This document shows, piece by piece, positions 58,190-64,000 of a DNA stretch of 64,000 nt. Every line of letters begins with the position of its first letter. Within the stretch, counting starts at the first letter, position 1. The DNA is from Datura wrightii (lineage: Eukaryota; Streptophyta; Magnoliopsida; Solanales; Solanaceae). The stretch is taken from contig JASDFA010000003.1 in assembly GCA_035772735.1 (NCBI GenBank), positions 97,087,001 through 97,151,000 of the forward strand, in the 5' to 3' direction. The notes beneath the pieces are model-generated. The model saw only the letters and a program-made list of their open reading frames with translations, was not told the origin of the DNA and did no database searches. A program made the position numbers and the translations under genes.

Positions 58190-60098
58190 CTTACCCCACA
58201 CTTAAATCCTTGTTCGTCCTCGAACAACACATACACAAATCATGCACATCACATCTCAACCTTTGTCACTATGGTGCAACCATTTACGTTACGGTCATAC
58301 CGATTATTCGATTTTTGCAAATAATCATGAAAGCATGCTTGGTCGTACAAGACAATGAACTTAATACATCGAGGCTTCCTAGACTTTTAAGAATTGATTC
58401 TTGATATCGGCAAACTCATGCAACTCAACTAATCAAGAAATCTGACACGAAAATCAATCTTTCATCAAGCATGTACCCTCACAACTCGAGAGAAACTTCC
58501 CCTTTTATGCTCGTGCAGCACACAAACATGCAAGTAGGGGCATATAGAAATTAATTTCACTCTCTCTCCCAAAAGAATTCACATGCATCATGTCATGACC
58601 CATAGGTTTGCCCTTAGTGTATTACTCCACTAATATAAAGAAATGCAGTGTAGGATCAAATAGGACTTTTAATGGGTTGTAACTGGGCTATGGATCTAGT
58701 ATATATATATTGGATTAGCCAATAATAGTCACTAGCATCCTTAAGCGCCTTTACAACTCATTCCCATCGACTCATGGACATTGTTCCTCTCTTTTCTCTT
58801 TTTCTCCCATTCATACTGGTTTACTTTCATACAGCCCATTTCATCAGGCACACTTGACCCCAAACGGAAGGTTTTCATGTACCCTCAATTTCATTTAATT
58901 ACAACTAGTGCCTCTTCAACATCATCTTTTCTTTCCTCACTTTGCTTTTCTTTTCTTTTCACTCTTTTCACTCTTTAACACTTTGGGAAACAATTTTCTG
59001 TTCTTTGTAAGCGCTTAAGAGCTTCTTATAGACTTTAAGGCTAATGAAAAGAAGGAATAAAGCTTAGTTCATACAATTCTGGACAAAAGAATGAAATCGG
59101 CTAAAGGCTCAACGGGCTGACTAGGGTATACAACATATAAAAAGGTAGAATTTGACAAGAAAAAAAATGGAAACTAACGGTTAAAACAAAGAAATGCCTA
59201 CATCCTTTTCGACACTACACCTCCATCATTTCGCTTTGTATACACGCCAGGCAAGTTCTAGACAATTCACAATGACATGGAATAGCAAAACCTCACTCAC
59301 ACTTCATGCACATGCTCGAATCAAGATGCATTCACAGACTCTTTAATTAGTCAATTACATGAATTCAAGATTAAGCCTCAATCATAATGAACCAAATTCT
59401 ATAGCCTAGGTAACTCAACATATTTACACAATTACATGCTTTCAAACGAATCACTTTCACATTTCAAACATCAATTACACACGCAACAAAATTTTAGCAA
59501 CAATAAGCAACTACAGTTTATTGATGCAATCCACCAAAGAAACTAAAAACAAAACATCTACTCCTATCGACTACATTTCCCTTAAGACGGTCGTCATCCA
59601 TCCATCATAGGGAATGTTCACTAACTATGACATCGGTTCAATGGGACTATTCTCGGTAAAAGAACCGAAAACAAACTCCGAGAAACCCAAAAATAAAACT
59701 TCAAAATTTTTGCAACACATCGATCATTTCGATGAAAAAAAAATATTTACAAAATATGTTGATAAGTGCAACATCTTTTCGCAAAAATTTTGAAAAATAT
59801 CGATCATATCGATAGAGAAAAAATATTGACAAAATTTACAAAATATTTACAAAGGCAACCATAACTTTTTAAAGACACACATCATTAGCCACAAACAAAT
59901 ATATACACATCATTCACAAATCAGTTCACAACAACAGGGAAAGCACAGACATACATAAACGTCAAGGAAGAATATACAGCAGATTTAGAGCCTATGACCC
60001 AGCACCTAACTACTCCCCACCCCACACTTAAATCGAACACTGTCCCCAGTGTTCACAAAAATACAAAGCACAAAATTTTGGGTGGTGAAACTCCCTGC
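58190..60098 (-). other. Conserved noncoding tail of E1
   Basis: Purine tract (reverse of CTTACCCCACACTTAA), hairpin GTTCG-AGGA-CGAAC at 58212-58225, the CTTAAG-GACGGTCGTC motif at 59579-59608, then a repeat-like stretch with CGATCATTTCGAT and CGATCATATCGAT (about 59720-59810). No coding frame. It aligns with J 38243-40020. Confidence 0.65.
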
Positions 60099-61317
60099 TC
60101 AGTCGAAATATTCGACTTCCTCATCCGGTGCTGCGGCCTCGTCGCCCATATATGAATCAGCTCCCTCGCCGTCATCGGACTCCACATCAGAGTCCTCACG
60201 ATGTTTCTCCTCATCAGTAGGGACGTCGTCGTCAGTCGGCTCCACAAATGCTGGCCCCACCTTGCATAAAGCTCTGGCATTCTCGCCAAAAGGGTAGTCC
60301 AGCTCCAACTGCCATAATTCATCCTCGGTGGCTGGTCTCCCACCTATCCGTAGCTGCAGCATCTGCATACCGAACATACGGGCCATATACTGGTCGTCAC
60401 GAGCATGTCGCTCGCCCAGAGTCAGCACAGGTCCGTGTGTAGTGTCGGGGGCCTTGGTCTTTGTCAAATCAAGGGCCCTCCGCTCCAACTGCGGAATGTA
60501 ATCCAAGGCTTCTTCCTCAACGTCGAGGCCTCGAAGGAAGGTGGTGATGAGTCCGCCAAACCCGTATCTGTGGCCCTGGTGTAGTCTGGCTCTCTTCATG
60601 GCGGATATTATAACCGCCCCCACATTAATCTCAAGCCCTTTCATAAGGGCATACACCAGGCAGACACGGTCCCGGGTCACGTCTATCATATGTACTCCCG
60701 GGATCAAACACGAACATACAATTTTTAGCCAGATTCTGGCCTCCCTGTTCATCTGCGAATAAGGCAAAGTCTGGTGGTAACCCCTCTCTTTGTGTCTACT
60801 CCATCGGGCTGTGGATCGAGCCCCACACAACGTACGTCTGATGTCGGCGTACGGTGGGGTGATGTTGAGCTGGCGGAGAATGTGGGCGTCTGTGTCCCGC
60901 GCTCCAACGATGGCATTCAGCTGCTGGGGTTCCAGAGTGACAATCTGCCCTCTGATTTTAATAGTGTGGCTTCTGATGGCCGGGTTCCTTGGCATAAAAT
61001 TCCCGGACCAAGTGAAGGTTGCACTCCTTGGGCTCCTGAAAAATAAAGCTGAGCCCAGCTGCTTCAATCCTCTATACGATGCGAGGGAACTCCTGTGCGA
61101 GTGGTTCCCTTGCAATATGTTCCTCCGGGAAGTACTTGTTCTCCTTATGCTTTGCGTACCATTTCTTCCCTTCATCGGTGACCCATCGTGTCCCATATCG
61201 GCGGTGTTGACCGCGTGGAACAACAGGTGCAGCTGGGATAGCAGTGCCTAGTCTCATTCTCTTTCTACCGATGCCTGAGGTTGAAGCACCCTTGCCTTTA
61301 TCTTGTCGGCTGGCCAT
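60099..61317 (-). pseudogene. PTP-type protein of E1, stop and frameshift
   Basis: ATG 61315-61317 starts MASRQDKGKGASTSG. WVTDEGKKWYAKHKENKYFP follows, then a TAG after FPRIV (about 61072), where J reads on with His. A frameshift near 60990 leads into a long open part with RSHTIKIRGQIVTLEPQQLN, QGHRYGFGGLITTFLRGLDV, PVLTLGERHARDDQYMARMF and the acidic tail ending EVEYFD. The lesions differ from the single stop in J, so the two copies decayed independently. Function unknown; no membrane segment. Confidence 0.82.
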
Positions 61318-61322
61318 TGTAC

Positions 61323-62030
61323 CTGTCAATTTACACAGACAAGCACAACGTTAAGCTAAAAACTTGTTAGTTTTGGCTAAGGTCAGGTTAAACAAAATTT
61401 ACCCCACACTTAGTCTTTAACAATATTTACAACATGTTAGCAAGGATAGATCTATTTACACCCCAAACACAATCACTATAAACATATTGCTTAGTGCGTT
61501 CACAAAAATTCGACAGCATAACGACTAGCGAACTACTCAGACTTCATACAGCTAACCCAATCCTACTATCGACAGCTATTCACCCATAGCACTTAGCAAC
61601 GATAACAACAACAAAATAGAAACAACAATACAACCATTTTATATACACTAATCTAAGCAATTCAACCGATTCACATATTACACAATGTCCCACAAAAACA
61701 AATTGAGAATTAGTCGTCTTTCACCAATTATACAATATTTACCACGACTTATCTCAAATAATAAACACACCCCGGCATCAATTTCGTCAAACTATCAAGT
61801 TACCCAAGTTAAAATTCAACAACCCCAAGCCCTAGAACTCAATTCGACAATCAACAATGAATTATTCAATCAATCGATAAGTTCACATGTCAACTATAAC
61901 AATCCGAACACAATCAATCGCAAAATAATTCACGTCATGTTTAATTTCTACCTAGGGTGATATATCTCACCTCATATGCTCAAAATCGACAAAAATCGCC
62001 AAAAAATTGAGATAGACGATGAAAACATAC
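61323..62030 (-). other. Predicted intron upstream of the E1 PTP frame
   Basis: On the minus strand the donor GAAG-GTATGTTTTC starts at 62030 and the acceptor TTGACAG ends at 61323, five bases before the PTP ATG. 708 bases, AT-rich, no reading frame of note. Confidence 0.6.
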
Positions 62031-62629
62031 CTTCGAATTGAAGAATCGATAAAGACTTGACGTTTTCCTTGCCTCTTAACGTGGCACGGTACTTGGGGGT
62101 AGGGGAATGGGTGTTTGGTCACGGAGGGAAGAGGGAATGGGGAAAATAGGGGCGAAATCGGGGGTTTTTATTAAGAAAACACGCGGGTCACCCGGAAACC
62201 CGGTGTGACCCGGCACTGGGATAAGGGCAACGTGTCACGGAGGGTAATGCGGAGGCCCTCCTCCGTGACACGGAGCCAACGCGTTGGCTTACTGGAATTT
62301 TAAAAAAAATTCCAGATTTGCCTTCAACGTGTCACGGAGGCCAACGCGGAGCATTTCCTCCGTGACACGGCGCCAACGCGTCAGTGCTCTGTTTCACTAT
62401 CAAATTTTATTTTTCATACCTCGCCTCGTTTTCTCGATTCCACGTATTTTTCCTCCGGTATACCTGAAAATCACCTCACTAAACAAAAATTGGTTAAATG
62501 ACTAGATTCCCTACTAAAAAAATAAAAATTACTAATTAAAATGCACATCTAAACCTAGTCAAGAAAAAGAAAAGAAAATAAAATAAAAGAAAAACTTTAC
62601 ACTAAGGAAAAAGAAAGAAAAATATTTTT
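62031..62629 (-). promoter_or_regulatory. E1 spacer: hairpins and TATA-like site upstream of PTP
   Basis: In minus-strand order: hairpin 62328-62369 (13-base arms CGTGTCACGGAGG and CCTCCGTGACACG), an AT palindrome with CTGGAATTTT arms (62292-62315), hairpin 62231-62272 (the same arms), a CGGGTCAC-type repeat, TTAATAAAAACCC (from 62174), a pyrimidine-rich leader and the donor at 62030. The order hairpin, TATA, start repeats that of the LTR. No open frame. Confidence 0.5.
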
Positions 62630-62676
62630 CACGGGTTGCCTCCCGTGCAGCGCCTGGTTTAACGTCGCGGCTCGAC
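62630..62676 (-). promoter_or_regulatory. Paired RNA hairpins at the polyprotein end (E1)
   Basis: Minus strand GTCG-AGCCG-CGAC (62664-62676) and CACGGG-AGGCAA-CCCGTG (62630-62647), twelve or more bases after the gag-pro stop. Confidence 0.8.
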
Positions 62677-62687
62677 AGCCTTTATGC

Positions 62688-64000
62688 TTAATTTTTTACT
62701 AGGGAGATGGACGATTTGACCCGATCATGGTCATCTCCCCAGTAGTTCTCAATGTTGTCTGGTGGACTACCTAGTAACTCTCGGGAATCACTCAATCCAT
62801 TCGCATTCCCATGATCAATCACGTTGATCACCGAGAGTTCCTTATAGACAGTCGGGAGCTTAGGTGCCTTGTACACGTCGAACACATCAACCTTGTCGTG
62901 TGCTCGCATCGTGAGTTGACCCGCAGCTACATCGATCAATGCCTTTCCGGTTGCCAAAAATGGTCGTCCCAAAATAAATGGGACTTCTGCATCTGGCTCA
63001 AAATCCAGAACAATGAAATCTACCGGAAAAATGAGGGAGCCTACCTGCACTAGCACATCCTCCACAATGCCATCCGGCTTAGCTAAAGACCTGTCTGCTA
63101 GCTGCAAGATCACTGTTGTAGGTCTAGGACTCCCTAGCCCTACCTTTCTGAATACCGAAGATGGCATCAGATTTATACTTGCCCTCAAGTCGCATAACCC
63201 ACGAGCTCGGATACTTTGCCCAATCGTCAGCTGGATAGTAAAACTTCCAGGATCCTTCAGTTTAGTGGGCAACCTGTTCTGAATACGGAATGTGCATTCC
63301 TCCGTTAAAGCCACCATGGCATACTCGGTCAAGCGACTTTTGTTGGCCACGATGTCTTTGATATACTTTGCATATTTTGGCACACCCTGCAAGACATCAA
63401 CAAGAGGTAAGTTAACATGTACCTGTTTAAGTACCTCCATGAATTTCTGGAAACACGCCTCCTCCTTGTGTTTCTTAAGTAGTTGAGGGAACGGGGGTGG
63501 AGGCCTTGTTACTTCAGCTTCTTTGGTCTTCCCCGTATCTGAGGTTTGTTCTCCCTCAACATCTGCTGCTCCTGACTTCTGAGGCGGTCTTTCCGGTTCC
63601 ACCTCCTTTAATTGTAAATCACTACTCGTGGTCACTGAATTTACCTGCTTAGGATTGGGATCCGTGTCGCTAGGTAGTCCTCCCCTTGGTTTAGTATTTT
63701 GGGCACTGGCAAATTGCCCAAACTGATATTCAAGAGCCTTGGTTGCCCATTGATTGTTCTTTACTTCGGCCGCTAGTTTGACATAGTCAGCCTGCAATTG
63801 TGCCTGGTTGGCAATCATGGTCTTGAACATTTCCTCAATAGTCGGTGATGGTGGTGGAGGAGGGGCATTGTGATTTCTAAACTGATTTTGATAGCCTTGT
63901 TGCCCTCCTTGGTTTCTGTGCATACCCTGCCCTGAACCCTGGCCTTGTTGATTGTTGCTACCCCATGAAAAATTTGGATGATTCCTCCAATTCGAGTTGT
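62688..64000 (-). CDS. gag-protease polyprotein of E1 (5' end outside the window)
   Basis: A frame of more than 430 codons, open to the window edge. It starts with the Asn/Gln/Gly-rich gag tail (NSNWRNHPNFSWGSNNQQGQ), then PPPPPSPTIEEMFKTMIANQ and QLQADYVKLAAEVKNNQWAT, possibly coiled, a charged linker, and the protease domain: LPTKLKDPGSFTIQLTIGQS, active site GLCDLRASINLMPSSVFRKV, VPFILGRPFLATGKALIDVA. The active site has Arg where J has Gly after the Asp-Leu pair, which should inactivate it. It shows that gag and protease form one frame in this family. The stop is at 62688-62690, before the paired hairpins. Confidence 0.88.
   Translation of the reverse strand, partial: NSNWRNHPNFSWGSNNQQGQGSGQGMHRNQGGQQGYQNQFRNHNAPPPPPSPTIEEMFKTMIANQAQLQADYVKLAAEVKNNQWATKALEYQFGQFASAQNTKPRGGLPSDTDPNPKQVNSVTTSSDLQLKEVEPERPPQKSGAADVEGEQTSDTGKTKEAEVTRPPPPFPQLLKKHKEEACFQKFMEVLKQVHVNLPLVDVLQGVPKYAKYIKDIVANKSRLTEYAMVALTEECTFRIQNRLPTKLKDPGSFTIQLTIGQSIRARGLCDLRASINLMPSSVFRKVGLGSPRPTTVILQLADRSLAKPDGIVEDVLVQVGSLIFPVDFIVLDFEPDAEVPFILGRPFLATGKALIDVAAGQLTMRAHDKVDVFDVYKAPKLPTVYKELSVINVIDHGNANGLSDSRELLGSPPDNIENYWGDDHDRVKSSISLVKN

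Larger units (their letters stand above)
56724..64000 (-). mobile_element. Element E1: Athila-like gag-pro/PTP element, 5' end outside the window
   Basis: Minus-strand 3' LTR (56724-58189), conserved tail, PTP frame, predicted intron, hairpin spacer, paired hairpins and gag-protease up to the window edge. No RT or integrase lies between protease and PTP, as in J. It is the last insertion of the chain F, G, E2, E1. Confidence 0.9.

Noticed and set aside
1..64000. Host protein-coding genes or tRNA genes
   Set aside because: Every longer frame was explained by gag, pol or PTP or by their antisense. tRNA-like matches are primer binding sites only.

Overview
The window looks like intergenic heterochromatin from a large plant genome. 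Essentially all 64 kb is nested LTR retrotransposon DNA, and I found no host gene, tRNA, rRNA or CRISPR array. Two kinds of element dominate. The first is Ty3/gypsy chromoviruses of the Del/Tekay type, with LTRs of about 2.4-2.6 kb, an initiator-Met primer site, domain order gag-PR-RT-RH-INT and a C-terminal chromodomain. The second is an Athila-like group with 1.1-1.5 kb LTRs, in which the one complete copy has an Asp-tRNA primer site, a gag-protease region, no reverse transcriptase or integrase, and a second open reading frame of the 'putative plant transposon protein' (PTP) type. This mixture, and the PTP family, suggest Solanaceae (pepper, tomato, potato or tobacco relatives). That assignment is inference.

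Layout. Element H (1-3751, +) is the 3' half of an Athila-like copy. After a short unresolved LTR end (3752-4098) comes element D (minus strand). Its native pieces lie at 4099-5603, 15807-15863, 28615-28819 and 47953-50902. D has been split by four insertions: chromovirus A (5604-15801, minus, TSD TCACT); chromovirus B (15864-28614, plus, TSD GAGGG/GAGAG), which contains solo LTR K (24125-26891, TSD TTCCT); chromovirus C (28820-47952, minus), which contains the complete element J (31724-41442, plus, TSD GATCT); and Athila-like element F (from 50903, plus). F is cut at 53675 by an LTR of another family (G). G is cut at 54255 by Athila-like E2 (minus), and E2 is cut at 56724 by Athila-like E1 (minus), which runs off the right edge. 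The chain D > F > G > E2 > E1 is five levels deep.

How the parts work together. A, B and C once encoded everything needed to copy themselves, but all now carry many stops, and C has altered RT and integrase active sites. J, D and E1 have gag and protease but no polymerase or integrase, so they must have been moved in trans. They also share an uncommon 3' half: a covarying pair of RNA hairpins at the end of the gag-pro region, a spacer with palindromes or long hairpins and, in two copies, a TATA-like sequence, then a predicted intron of about 700 nt ending just before the PTP start codon, the PTP frame, and a 1.5-2 kb noncoding tail that is strongly conserved between copies. The same long hairpins occur in the LTRs just upstream of the TATA box. 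The most interesting proposal here is that PTP is a separate spliced transcription unit driven by a duplicated LTR-like promoter.
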